Assembly: GCF_008831285.2 (NCBI RefSeq)
Contig: NC_045140.1
Span: 8,242,505-8,306,504 of the forward strand
Direction of reading: 5' to 3'
DNA length: 64,000 nucleotides
Origin: Nymphaea colorata
Taxonomy: Eukaryota > Streptophyta > Magnoliopsida > Nymphaeales > Nymphaeaceae
Notes under the pieces: generated by a model
What the model saw: only the letters and a program-made list of their open reading frames with translations
Told to the model about the DNA's origin: nothing
Database searches by the model: none
Shown: one piece after another, positions 46,900 to 59,154 of the stretch
Position numbering within the stretch: position 1 is the stretch's first letter
How the letters are laid out: every line of letters starts with the position of its first letter
Program-made: the position numbers and the translations under genes

Positions 46900-49280
46900 A
46901 TTTCTGCAACAAACCTGAGCCTAGAAAGGCTCACACGGGGCCTAAGCCTATTTAGAATTGAGTTTAACTAGGTTGGAACCCTATTGAACCTGTTGACCAT
47001 AATTGAACCCAGTTTGACTTGAGCACAACTTGACTTGTGGCCAACTAAGTCTAGACCTAGACTAAGGCTAGGTCCAACTCTTGAGCACATAGTCTGAGCC
47101 TATAGAACCCATACTGAGCCCAGTTTGCATGCTCAGATATCAGATTATTGATTCAGATCATAATATTAGAACTCAGACAAGTAATTTGCTTTGGTGCATA
47201 TCCGAACTTCAATTTCAGATCTTCAAAACTAAATTCAACGACCCAAATCTTGATCTAGACTTTTGATCCAAGTCATATGTACAATTTCTTCTTCAAATTT
47301 TAATTTATATCTTTTGCCATACCTAAGTCATGATTTGAGTCTGCCTGAGAGTAGTGCTTAGTTCCAAATAACCAAGTGCTCGCACATGTCAGCCATTTAA
47401 CTTTTTAGATAGATGACACATGTCATCAATTTGTGTTTTCTAAAGAGAGAGTCAAGGAGTCTGCGCCACTCAGGAGGAGGTCACATTGCAAAAATTAACA
47501 AAGATTAAATACATTTAGGTGCTCGATTTCTGTATTATGTAGAGAATCTACAAACTAATTAGAATTGATTTGGTACAGTTTTTATCATTTCAAATGTAAC
47601 CACAAAGTCATCAAGTCAATCATGTTTTTTGTGATTTCTGTATTATTCATGTTTCATCTCTAAGTTTGCAATGTCGTAACTTTTTATCCCATGAATGTTT
47701 TTTCAATTTGTTAATTTCCGTTGATTTTTTGTTATGTAAGAGACTACGGACCAATTTTCAGATCAATCCAAGTTGATTTGATAGGTTTTAGTTTAATCAA
47801 ATATGGCTGTTCAACCTGTTTTATGGGTTCTGTTTTTCTACAATTCTAAGTTTTTGTCATAGGTTCACGGTCTTATACCTTTCCCGTTTGAGGAGATTTT
47901 CAATTCTAGCACTTGGAGTCGATTGTTCTGTCTATAAAAGATCTTTTCACCAAACTTTGTATCAATCTAATATGGTTAACATAAATTTTGAATTCATTAA
48001 AGTCAATTTAAATGCAAGTTTAGCATCTAGCTTGATTTCTCGTAAACATTGTTAAAATTTATTTAGGGTCTAACATCAAACTAACACGTCTAAGCTTGCA
48101 AATGACAGTTTGGTGTGTTTGTTTATAATCTTTTGCATTGTGGATCTTGTTATACTATTACGTATATTGTATTCGATTTTTAACAGTATAATACATCATC
48201 TGATTTTAAAATCTACATTTGAATTCACTAGGAGTTCAAGTTGGTTCATCACATGTCTCGAGATAGTAGTCCATGCATGTGAACTTACAATTAGATTATA
48301 ATTGTAATTTGCAAATCATGCAGATTATAATTAGATGTGTTGTCTGGTGTTTTATTTTGTAATGTTTGATATGCAGTCATATAGCTTGCTTTTTGCTTTG
48401 CATCATGCATTCAAATTTAAACCATGAACTTACAATTAGGTATATATGAGAATCAAGTTGGATTGATCAGCTTCATGCATGTGCTAATAGTCACTTGGTC
48501 TAAATCGACTTTCATGAACATACATGTCTGCACTCTTTCAACATTGAACCTGTTTTCCAAAATAATGGGCTCAAATATGGTTGAGGTCTAAACTTACCTA
48601 CACCATGTTAGGTCCATTCGATGCCTCAACCAAGACTAGACGTTGAGCCCGCTACAACCAATCTGATCCTAACCCATGTTGGAACTAAGCTGCAAACCCT
48701 GATCCTACCTATGCTTATCAAATGCGACCCCCTTTGACCAAAGGTAGGTTTAACCGTGTGAATCTTGAATGGATCTCACAAATTGGATTTTAAACCTTTC
48801 ATAAATTGGACCTCCATCTGGACCTCACATTGGGAATTTGGATCTAGATTTTAATGAGTGTATATCATGATCTTAGATCTTATAAAAATTGGATTTTTAT
48901 TTGGGGTTTTGATCTCAACATTAGATTTGAATCCCATCTTCCATTTCAGATCTTAGGACTTTAATTTCAAAACCATGTTATTTATGCATCTTTCAATTTA
49001 TGCACTTTAATTTTTGAGGATCCACGTAGATTTTCAAAATTTCAATCTCTTTCAAAATTAAGGCACATTTTTTTGCATTTATGATTTAGACAACAATCAT
49101 AATTTAAAATCTAAAATATTTAGTATAGTCTTTGATCTGATTATCTTTGGTAAAGACATAAAGAACAGTAACATCTCGTATCTACAGGTCAAGTCCATAT
49201 GGAGGCAAGTACATTTTTTGAACTTTTCCAATACTAACAGTTATATGTAAAATTATGAAAATTTGCATATAAACACGTCC
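46900..49280. other. Degenerate repeat-rich intergenic DNA
   Basis: Two stretches (about 46915-47110 and 48540-48740) share many words such as GAACCTGTT, TAGGTCCA, CTAGAC and TTGAGC, suggesting decayed copies of one repeat. Between them, 47500-47830 holds two loosely similar halves (AGAGAATCTACAAACTAATT and AGAGACTACGGACCAATTTT). Class is not known to me. Confidence 0.35.
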
Positions 49281-49289
49281 AATGATTAG

Positions 49290-50497
49290 ATGTCCAGATG
49301 GCTTCTCTCTCTTTCTCTTCTTTTTCTTCGAGATGGCTGTACCTCGGTCGCCTTCTTCGGATGCTAGCATCATTTTCTTTGGCTCCATCAGACTTCCTTG
49401 GCCTGGGCCTGCTGGTCCTGGTACGCGGGGTCCGCCTTTCTCAGTGGAGGTCCCGCAGATCCTCAGCCCAGGTGGTATGCCGCATCAATGCTCTTCGATG
49501 GCCAAGCTCCTGCCTTCACAGCTCCCACCCTTGCTTCCCTCATCGCGGAAGTCAGCCTCACCTTCGCGATGGAGTCCTGCCTGCTCTTTGCCGCGCTCCC
49601 CTGAGGTACCTTGCTTGCCCCTTTCTTTTTCAGCTTCGCCAGTTGGGGTCTCTCACGCGTCCACCTTGGGATGCCCCGACCCGGTGTTGTCTGCTGCTCA
49701 GTCTGACCTTGGCGACGTTCGGCCCTCTGCACTGTCACTGTTAGTTGCCTACCCGTCTACAGGGTATCGCCCCCTGGAGATCGCTGTTGTTGCTTGCTCT
49801 TGCTCGACTGAGGCCTCCGCTGTCTTGACCCCAGGCGCCTCATCACCCCCAGTCAGCTCAGCTCCCTCGGTTGCCTGTTCCCTGATCCTTGCATTTGTTA
49901 CTGGCCCCCCTCTGCCCCCTCTACCACTCAGGACATCCTCCTTTCCCCATCTACTATGTATTTCTTCCGTTTCTTTTGACAGTAGCTTTACAACCGACTT
50001 GTCTTCCCTACATTTACTGCTCCCTTGGCTCAGTCGCGGCTCTCTTCGCAACCCCGCCTGCCTACCCCTCCCACCTGATAGCCCTGTCCTCCCCCACTTC
50101 CCTTCCATTGACACTTTTCCCCCCGCCTTGCGGTCTGATTCCGCATCCACCGCTGCCCCCCCCCCCTCTCTCTCCTGCTCAGTTGTCTGGTACCACCTCT
50201 AGACCTGTTGTTTGTCTCTTTCTGCCCGATAGGTTGCCACCTGTTGCGCCCTTGTTGGACGCTGAGCTTAGCATCTCCCTTCCAGATGCGCTTGCCGCTC
50301 TTCAGGTCTCTCTTCCGCTGGAGCAACTTGAGTTGTTGCATTCTTCTTTTGTTGCCGTTGTCGCACCGGTCTCCCATTCCAGCCTTGCCAGGTTGCGGTG
50401 GGAATTGCGTAGGATTGAGGCTTCTGCAGCCTCTATCCTCCCTCCCGGTACTGTTAGGATGGCCAAGCGTGCGTCGCATCACATGGTTTCCCCATGA
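49290..50497 (+). pseudogene. LINE ORF1-like region
   Basis: A strikingly C- and T-rich, comparatively GC-rich stretch with overlapping open frames, rich in Pro, Ser and Leu. The last one (49889-50497) ends LARLRWELRRIEASAAS... and its TGA stop overlaps the ORF2 ATG as ATGA at 50494-50497. Its position before a LINE endonuclease/RT frame makes it the ORF1 region, but I do not recognise an RNA-binding or zinc-knuckle motif. Frame changes near 49.4-49.9 kb suggest it is disrupted. Confidence 0.5.
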
Positions 50498-53468
50498 AGG
50501 TAGCTTGTTGGAACGTGTGGGGTCTAAGTGCTCGTTATCGGCGTAGATATCTCTCTTCTTGGGTCCGTCAGCATGGACCTTCAGTGCTTATTGTGGTTGA
50601 GACCAAGTTGTCTGTCATCTCCCATGCTTGTGTTTGTACTTTGTTGCATCAACCGTCCTTCGGGTTCCTGCCGGCTAACGGTGTCGCTGGCGGCAGGCAT
50701 CCTGCTGGCTTGGTCTCCACCTCTTACGGGGGTTGTTGTGCATGTTAGTAGATACTCTATCTCGGCTTCTCTCGATGGCCTTTGGCCCAATGGCCCGGTC
50801 TTAGTTACCGTGATCTATGGTCCTTGCGTTGGGGCTTTGCATGACCAGCTGTGGGCTGAATTGCATCATGTTCGTCAGCTTGCTGCCTCGCCTTGGCTGT
50901 TGGCAGGAGACTTCAATTGTTTGCTTAGCCCTACTGACTCGTCCTCCCCTATCGCTTCGGGTCCGTCTATGTCTACTTTTCGATCGTTTGTTGATGAGTT
51001 TGGTCTGTTTGACATGCCTCTGGATAATGGTAAGTTTACTTGGTCCAACAATAAGAACCCCCTATTCTTCGTAGGCTGGACCGTGTCTTTCTCTCGCCTG
51101 AGTTGTTCTCTGCTTTTCCGTCGTCCTCCTTGGTTCTTGGACCGAGGCACTTGTCTGATCATGCTCCGTTGTTCCTTTCCCTTCTTCGGGGTAGGGCTGG
51201 TACCGGGCGCCAGGTTCCGTTTTGAGATTTGGTGGCTCTGAGATGATTCTTTTGTGGCTGCCATCCCTAATTGGTGGGCTCGCACCGTCAATGGTAGGTG
51301 GGCCGCTTTCAGGCTCTCGCGGAAGTTGCACTCCATCAGGAAAAAGGTCTTCGCTTGGAAGCGTATTTTTTGGAGCGGCAAATTTTCTGAGGTATCCGTT
51401 TGGGATGATGAGATCTTGTCCCTCCAGTCTTCTGACAATATTTCTGCGGACCAATCTTCTCGTCTTCAGTGTCTTGCCCAGGAGTGGCGGATTAGGGAGT
51501 CCATCCACTGGCAGCAGCGTTCTAGGCTAGGTTGGCTTGCGCACGGAGACCAGAATTCTAGATTCTTCCACTTGACTGCCTCTCAAAGGCGCCGTCAGAC
51601 GTTGCTCCAGTCCATGGTTATCGGGCACGGAGTTTTTCTTGGTGATGACATTCTTCCGGCTTTGATTGCTCATTTTCAGGATTTTTACTCTAAGCCGCTT
51701 CGCTTCCGTGCTCCGCTGCTGGATTTTCACCTCTCCTCCCTCTCTATCTTGTGTGCGATCTCTCCGGAGTGGCCCTTCCTGCACCAAGAGATCAAGAACG
51801 CTGTTTGGGCCCTTAGCTCTGGCAAGGCGCCCGGCATCGATGGTTTCTCTATAGAATTTTTTCATACCTTTTGGGATGCTTGTAGCGCTGATGTGTATGC
51901 TTTTTGTGATGAGTTTGCCTCTAGTTCCATTTTCCTTAAGGATTTTAATCAGGCTACATGCGTCTTAGTGCCTAAACGCCCTAACCCTATGGACGTCACT
52001 CATTTCCGCCCGATCTCCATCTTAGGCACGCCTTACAAAATTATTGCTAAGCTGCTCTCTTTGCGGCTTGCGCCGGTCATGCCTTCTATTATTAACCTCT
52101 TCCAGGTTGCTTTCATTAAGGGTCGGCGTTTGCAAGACGCTGTTGTCCTGGCCAATGAGGTTGTTCACTCTCTTTACTGTCTGCGGCTTCCTTCCTTCAT
52201 CCTTAAATTGGACATATCTAAGGCCTTTGACTCGGTTAGTTGGGAGTTCCTTTCTGACCTCCTCACCCGTCTTCCTTTTGGTCTGTCGTTCAGAGAGTTG
52301 ATCCTTTCGCTTGTCACTGGGGCCCAGCTTGCAGTCTCCTTCAATGGGAAATGTGGCGATTTCTTCTGTATCGGGCGTGGCCTCCGTCAGGGTTGTCCGC
52401 TATCGCCCTTGCTTTTCAACTTGGTCGCCGAGAGCTTTTCTGCTCTATTTCAGCACGCAACGGTCGTTGGCTTCCTCACGCCGCATTCGCTCCTCCACTT
52501 ACAGACCTTCTCCACCCTTCAGTATGCTGATGACTTTCTCGTGTTCGGCAATGCTTCCCACCAACAGATAGTGAGAACTTGGCTCATCCTCCGGGTTTTT
52601 GAGCTCATCTCGGGTCTTTCTTTCAATTCCGCTAAATGTCACCTTTCCGTCATTCACGCGGATCCAGCTTCGGTACTTCTCGCTGAAGCGTGCTTTGGGT
52701 GTAAGACTGCTGGCCTGCCCATGGACTACTTGGGGCTTCAGATTATGTTGTCGCCTCCTTCACCCTCCTTTTGGGATGGAGTGGAGCAGAAGCTTATTGA
52801 TCGCCTTCAATATTGGCAAGAAAAATTGCTTTCTCTCCCACACCGTATTACTCTTGCTAGACACTGTCTTGCGTCTGTCCCCTTCCATGCTCTGGCCGTC
52901 TATCGGCCTCCTGTGGCTGTCTTTAGTAGGTTTGATAAGATTATTTGTAAGTTTATCTGGAATGGGGATCGACCTTCGGATCGCCTTATGCATTGGGATG
53001 TGGTTGTCTTTCCGCGTCTTCTTGGGGGTGCTGAGGTTACCAACCTTAGTCGGGCATGCGAGTCTTCTCTATGTTCTTGGTGGTGGCGTCTGGCAACTGA
53101 GCATTCTCCCATCACCCAATTCATTTGTTCCAAATTCGACTTGCCTTCCCCTAGTGTTTGGAACTGTTTCATCTCTCACCCCTCTCCTTCTCACTTTTGG
53201 AAAGACATGCTTTCTGCCCTTCCTCTTTTCCTATGCCTTGCTTACCTCTCTTCGCCAACATCCCCTTCCTGGCCTCTCTCACCTACCCGCTAGTTCACTT
53301 TCTCTTCTTGCTACCTTCTCTTCAGGGTGATGGCGCATTTGGGAGGAGCGCAACAACAAGGTCTTCAGGGACACCTTCTCTTCGTCAGATGGTGTGGCTC
53401 GTCTTGTGCAGGGGGATGTCCAGTTTGTCATTCGGTTAAGGCGCCGTGGTCCGTCTGCGGCTGGGTGA
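50494..53468 (+). pseudogene. LINE ORF2: endonuclease and reverse transcriptase, disrupted
   Basis: The frame opens MKVACWNVWGLSARYRRRYL, the N-terminus of an APE-type endonuclease; VVETKLS, LLAGDFNCLL, NGKFTWSN and a DRVFLSPEL...LSDHAPL end follow in changing frames. A long open stretch (51254-53293) holds the reverse transcriptase: SGKAPGIDGFSIEFF, FRPISILG, LDISKAFDSVSW, GLRQGCPLSPLLFNL and the catalytic QYADDFLVFG. A distal IWEERNNKVF motif lies in another frame at 53330, with a final TGA at 53466-53468. Frameshifts near 50.7, 51.06, 51.2 and 53.2-53.3 kb and a stop at 51239 show that it cannot give one protein. Composition is markedly more GC-rich than the surroundings. Confidence 0.9.
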
Positions 53469-53650
53469 CGGTGCCGCTTCTTCCTTCCTCTCTATTCACA
53501 TTTCTTCTCACTGTGCATTGTATTGTATATTTCGTCTTTTTGCTTTTGTTTTTGCGGATTGCTTTTGTATCTAGAGGACGTCTTGTCCCCAAATTTTGTT
53601 ATATATTTCTCATTTTATCGGCTTTTTCTATACAAACACACATAATGGGA
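53469..53650 (+). mobile_element. LINE 3' untranslated region
   Basis: This follows the last ORF2 stop. It shares TTTTGTTTTTGCGGATTGC and GACGTCTTGTCC-like words with the minus-strand LINE tails at 30.7 and 31.9 kb, which defines the family tail. No clear poly-A end is seen; a GAGAGAGA tract near 53650 follows. Confidence 0.6.
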
Positions 53651-53867
53651 GAGAGAGAGAGAAAGTCATCTTAGCCATTGATTTTTTTTTTAAATAGATG
53701 GCTGGAAGAAAATCAATGAGAAAATTTTGTTAATTAATGGTAGATGACAGAAATAATCTATCTCTTTTTTCTCGGTGATTTTTGTCTTAGTGATATATAT
53801 TAGAAAGATCAACGACTAAGATGATTCTTTATAATTTTAGGATCTAAGAGACTAGTACCTGCTAATT

Positions 53868-53950
<83 letters not shown>
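53868..53950. repeat. (CT)n(TA)n microsatellite
   Basis: A CT tract of about 9 units runs into about 32 TA units with one phase slip near 53900. It may be highly variable. Confidence 0.95.
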
Positions 53951-53951
<1 letters not shown>

Positions 53952-55670
53952 CTATTAGACCCTTACATACAAAACTTAAACGAGAAAATTTTGAAATATC
54001 AAATTTAGCGCATCAAATGGTAGAAATTAAGAAAAATATAAAAGCTATTTTTTAAAGGACCAAAATACCCCCAAAGGCAACTGTTGTTTTTTAAGAAAAC
54101 TGATTTGTTTCTCCCTTTCTCTCTCTTTCTCTCATCCTTTTGAGAAGTATTTTGTTTTTTTGAAAAAAGAGTTTTGACTTTCATAATTTTTACTTAATAT
54201 ATACCTTTTGATCTACTTAGGATAAATGGCTCAGATACTTCCCATTAAGTTTGATATACAAAAGTTTGATAACTACAATTTTTCTTATGTACATATATAT
54301 ATATAACATACTTGAAAAGGCAATTGGTAAGTTCAAAGTTGGAGATTTTTTTTGTTCCCAAAGCCCAAACTAGTTCCTGGTTATTGTTTTACTGTAAAAT
54401 TTTGATGTGCTCATGTATGAAATATTAGATTAAACCAAACTTGTGACGCTAAATTTAATTTGTGCTTGCGTGCTTGTATGTATATTCTCGATTTTTAGCC
54501 ATGAGATAACATCTGTCTTGCATATTTTACTTTCCCAATAACCTTCACACACACACACACACACATTTAGACAAGCATAATGATTGCGTAAAAGTGACTG
54601 GAATAAGAGGACGTTGCTTTGGTACCGTGAAAACTCATTGCTTCTTCACATGGTGGCATGGACCTTCGGTTTTATCACAGACATTTTGCATTAGATTTGG
54701 CTTAATCCTGATCGCTATATTGTTGTCAAAATTAAAATCCCTTCGCATTCCTTCATCCTTTGTCAATCACATACTTGAGTTCGGGGAGTGTCATTACTTA
54801 GTTTCATATACCAGTTGGAATATCCGGGCCATTCAATTGATATGAGTTTACATTAACTTCATTAGAGAAACTCGCATTAACTTGGTTTTTGGTAATGCGT
54901 GGATCTGACATGGATGTACTCAAGGGGTTGACACAACGATCATGGCAGGGGCTGGTAAGCAATTAGTCTCCATTTCAAACTCTTATAGCGTTAACTCATT
55001 GTGTTGTAAAAATGAAATACCGATTATATGTAAGTTTAAGCATAGCAGGGGGAGACTAGGCTTGGTTTTGTAAGAGAATGAAGGGAAAGTGAAGGTTTCA
55101 GCTCCTAATTGAGCAGATGGGTGCAATATTTCTGATCACCCTGACCTGGATGTGTGCCGCTGTGTTCCTGAGCACTTCCTTGTGTGCAAAGGGCTAGTTG
55201 ATTCTCTCTCTTGTCTCTACCCAATTCCTGTAAATGGTTGGATTTGGTTTTGGATTTGGAGCTGAACATTATCTTTTAAATCCAAATTTGAACCTAACTG
55301 GCACAAAATCCGATGTTTATATGAAAGGGGCTGGATCTTCGTCGGATCTTTTAGGATATCAGACTTGGATTCAAACACCAATCTATGTGCATCGGGTTAG
55401 TTTGGGGCGAGCTTTAATATGAATTTGATCTGATTTTTTAATCTGAAATTAAATTATTTTCTATATCCATTTGGAGCAATTCAGTTAAAAACTAAAAAAA
55501 AAAGCATTGTATGAGAGTGCAGTCAAGTTTTGGCCATTGTAGAACTTGTATTTCACCTCACAATATGTTGATCAAACAGAAGGATACTACTCTACTATCT
55601 CTCTCTCTCTCTCTCTTCATCAAAATTGTACATTGGCAGCTACATGCATCTGAGAACTCGGCCATTCTTA
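53951..55670. other. Intergenic, no gene seen
   Basis: Includes a (CA)n tract at about 54546-54566, degenerate GGATTTGGATTTGG-type repeats at 55230-55440, and a (CT)n tract near 55598. Its right end is the 3' region of the minus-strand HMA-like gene. Confidence 0.4.
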
Positions 55671-55679
55671 AATAAAACT

Positions 55680-57640
55680 CTACTTCTTCCCATTCTTCTT
55701 ATCACCGTTCTTAGTATTATTGTTATTATTATTATTGTTGTTATCTTTCTTCTCGTCCTTCTTCTCCTCTTTGGCTGGGCCAACTGAAACTATCTCTACG
55801 CTGCCAATTTTCTTGAGTTTCTTGGCTATTGCTATTGGATCCATCTCACCTATGACTGTGATCTTATGCTCCTTCATGTCGGCTGCGATCGAATCGACTC
55901 CTGGTTGGACTCTCAAGATTAGAAACCACAATCCAACATTTTCTTGAACAAATTGCAAAATTGATGGTTGAAGCAACATTAATATATCACGACTGTAGGC
56001 GGAAAGTGACTATACATCATCAACAAAAACATGTCACATCATTTCCATATCAAATCCACCAATTAGTATCCAAACCTCTCTCTGGTTTATCAGGGACTTT
56101 GTTATCTTTCAAACAAGGGTGCTTCTTCCCCGTTTTGATGTTTATCAACAAAAAACATGTCACATCATATCCATATCAAATCCACCAATTAGTATCCAAA
56201 CCTCTCTCTGGTTTATCAGGGACTTTGTTATCTTTCAAACAAGGGTGCTTCTTCCCCGTTTTGATGTTTATCCTCACTTTTTTTTTTTTTTTCAATGCCC
56301 CAACTTTTTTTTTCTGTTATTCAAGCACCCGAACAGTGTGTTTAATGCTAGGGTCACTAAAATTCAATCCATAATCACAAAAAAGGCATTTTTTTCAAAA
56401 AACAAACACACACAAAAAAACACGATAAATTAACTGACCGTTTAAAACTAAAAAAAAAATGTGTTTTTTGAAAAAACCATTAAAAACGAAAGAACCATGT
56501 TTTTAACGTGTTTTTTCATATTTTTTTTCGGTTTTTTTAATGTCAAACAATTTTTTTTTCATTTTTTATTTTTTTATTTATTGCAAATTTACTTATCTTT
56601 CGATATATATGTTTGTTTCATTAGTTTCTCACTTATTTTATTTTCCTCTCATTTTTAGTTTTTTAAATTTTTATGTTTTTCTTATTATACTCGAAACCAA
56701 ATAGCACGTGCCCTCCTTAAAATTTTAAAACCTTCACATGTTAACATGTATGTTTGCATATCAGTGCCCTCACTTCACTATAAATTTTATATTTTTTGTT
56801 TTCTTATCTCTTACTAAAATATTTGGCTCTGGCATTGATTTAAAGCCGTCACTTGGGCTTTCAGAAAGAGAAAAGAAAACTTGGGCAGTTCTTTGGACAC
56901 ATGTCCAGAGAAAATTTGACAACTAACAGGGAAACCCTAAAATGATATAAAATGACGAAAATGGCCTTAATCGTAAGCCTCAAGAGGCACAGGCAGGCCT
57001 ACAACGTCTATGGTTAAACACCAAGGGCGCTTCAACCGGGATAATGCTTCAGAAGTCCTCTGATTATGATTTTCTTCCGGGGTAAAACGGTCATGAGAGA
57101 AACTCAAGAAATTTAAGAGAAAAACCTCCTATTGGACATGGCGTGGTTTCAAAGAATTAAATCCATCACACAGACGATAAGGAAAAAGATATCGTCAGTC
57201 GGCCGTGAGATCAGAGGTACTAAAGATTACAGAACAACAAATCAAGAACTCAGTAAGAGAAGATCAACGAAGGTCAGTTTGCCTAAGAAAAAAAGGATTG
57301 ATGAGTCGCAGAAGGAAACCGAGAAAAGAGAGAGAGGGAAAAGGTCATATAAATTAACCACACAAATAAATGTAATGGCAGGAAAGAGGAGAAGTTCGTA
57401 GATCAGTAGTACCGTAGATGTCGGCAACGGCCTCGATCGATTTCTGCTTCGACTTGACGTCGCTCATGGCGGTGATCTTGATCACCACCTTTTGCTGAAA
57501 GGCCGGGGATGCGAAAACACGAATCAGATCAGTGTGTCATAACACCGGAAAATCAAAATCAGGAAACCCGAAGAAATCAATGAAGAAATTTGAGAAAAGA
57601 ACGAAGAAGAAGAAAAATGAGAGGGAATTACCTGCCCCAT
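55680..57640 (-). CDS. HMA-fold protein without metal-binding cysteines (HPP/HIPP39-like)
   Basis: Three exons on the minus strand join in frame: 57640-57632 (only M-G-Q), 57494-57413 and 55900-55680, giving 103 residues. Residues 4-70 have the beta-alpha-beta pattern of a heavy-metal-associated domain: [40 protein letters not shown] and [20 protein letters not shown]. The usual CxxC metal site is replaced by MSDVKS, and the C-terminus ([10 protein letters not shown]) has no CaaX box, so classical copper binding and farnesylation are not expected. This matches a clade of short plant HMA proteins near HIPP39. The tail has a run of nine Asn flanked by Lys and Glu. Intron 2 (about 1.5 kb) contains a 126-bp tandem duplication. 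The function is unknown. Confidence 0.9.
55712..55742 (-). repeat. Asn-codon repeat in the HMA-like gene
   Basis: AAT/AAC codons in a row (seen on + as ATTATTGTTATT...) encode the poly-Asn run near residue 90. Mixed codons suggest it is older than a pure microsatellite, but length variation is likely. Confidence 0.8.
56020..56272. repeat. 126-bp tandem duplication in intron 2 of the HMA-like gene
   Basis: The unit with ATGTCACATCAT at 56031 recurs at 56157, an exact 126-bp period. The copies (about 56020-56146 and 56147-56272) are almost identical; CATTTCC and CATATCC is one of few differences. It looks recent. Confidence 0.9.
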
Positions 57641-57753
57641 TTCGTTCCAAACTCGAAAGAAAGTAGGAGCCACTGGGAAGTTTTTTTCCTACAAATTAAC
57701 CTCTTCTTCTTCTTCTTTCCTCTCGCTTGAATCACCGCTCTGCAGAGAAAACC

Positions 57754-57761
57754 TTTATATA
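57754..57761 (-). promoter_or_regulatory. TATA box of the HMA-like gene
   Basis: On the minus strand CTCTATATAAAGG lies about 115 bases before the ATG at 57640. A start site about 30 bases downstream would leave a leader of roughly 85 bases that is rich in GAAGAAG, seen on + as CTTCTTCTTC. Confidence 0.65.
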
Positions 57762-57884
57762 GAGAGGAGGAAGAGCCGGACAAAAGTGAAATTACCAAGG
57801 TAGCCTCAGCTCATTAATGAGATCCGGCTGCACCAAGATTCACCAACATATACAACAAAACATGAGGTCATCAATTTCATTCGG

Positions 57885-59150
57885 TAGGGATGTCGATAAT
57901 TCGGATTCAAATTGAAGCTATCGATTTCAAATTTAGATACGAATAAGAAAAGTTTATATTATTATATCCGAAAGTGAATTCAACTTTTCTTTGAATATTT
58001 GATTTTGATTTTTAAATTCACAACTGCATTATGATATGTTAAGAACATCTTTTAAAATGAATAGGTATTGAATGTGGGAAATGTATTTGAAACTGAATCT
58101 GAATCTGATTGGGTATTTACTTAAAACAAAATCCAAATCCAAATATGATGGTGTTTTTTTTTTTTTAATCTGAATTCAATCTGAATTCTTTATCAGATGT
58201 TCCTTTTTTTTTTCATTTCTAACCTTTTTTTAAAATCCAATCCATTGACAAATCTGCAACTTTTATCTCCCAAGGCCAAAAAGGTAAAACACATCTTAGA
58301 CAATTCTAGCAAGGTTGAATTTAGCTGATCAAAATTTTCTTTTCAGATTTGTCTGTTTTCTATAATGAAGATCTTAATCTCTTGTTTGAAAAGTGCGGGA
58401 ATTAAGTGTTGAACTTTGCAATATCCTTTGAGTCTCCAATTCATCGATTTCAGAGGCAGGCTTCCCAGTTTCGAGCATAAGATATTTAATGCGTGAATTC
58501 CAAGCATAATTAAGACCTTAAACCCACAGTTCTCAAAGCTACAGTTTGCTAGAATTATGAATTCAAGAAAAAGAAGGAGTCCTTAAACTAATCGGAGATA
58601 ATCAAACAACTCCACAAGCAGGTGGAAAAAAAATCGGAGATAATCCGAAACCTGGCGTACTTCCAGTAGAATGGGCTTTCTTGTGCAACAAGGAAAACTG
58701 GCATATGGAATCTGATGGGTCCCGTCCGTGTGTCCACTAGCAGAAAACGGGCGTACTTCCAGTACGATGGCCATTCTTGTGGAGCAAGGAAGGTCGGGCA
58801 GAGACCGTGTGTCCAAAGTTTCCCATGGTTCAGAAACACGACCAAGATGGACCGTCTCTTTCTATGTGACGTGAAAGGAGTCCGATTGAAGGTTTAATTA
58901 ATACCAAATCGGCGTTGAATTCTTATGGGTCCACCGCATGATATTTGGCTGGTATCTCTTCATTTCCTTTTTCAGCATGTTAAAATAATTTGGAATATTA
59001 TGGGCTGATTTAAGAAAATTGAAAAATAACACAGAAGCCTGCATCAGCATCAGCCTTATATTGTATACACAAATGTATCGGGTGGGTTCAATACTAAGTA
59101 CACAGTGGGTTCAATACTAAGTACACAGTGACCACACTGATTCTGCCTTT
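57885..59150. other. Intergenic with degenerate repeat and short duplication
   Basis: TAGGGATGTCGATAATTCGG at 57887 starts another GATTCAAATC-type repeat zone (to about 58200), resembling one end of the 40.2-42.7 kb element. GGCGTACTTCCAGTA recurs at 58652 and 58750 (98-bp offset), and GTGGGTTCAATACTAAGTAC at about 59081 and 59104. No gene is seen. Confidence 0.45.
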
Positions 59151-59154
59151 TAAG

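Noticed and set aside
49463-51508. Long minus-strand open frames over the LINE
   Set aside because: They arise from GC-rich coding DNA read in reverse; the plus-strand endonuclease and reverse-transcriptase motifs show the true direction.
53640-53660. (GA)n after the LINE as its poly-A tail
   Set aside because: It is a GA microsatellite, not an A-run; the true LINE 3' end remains undefined.
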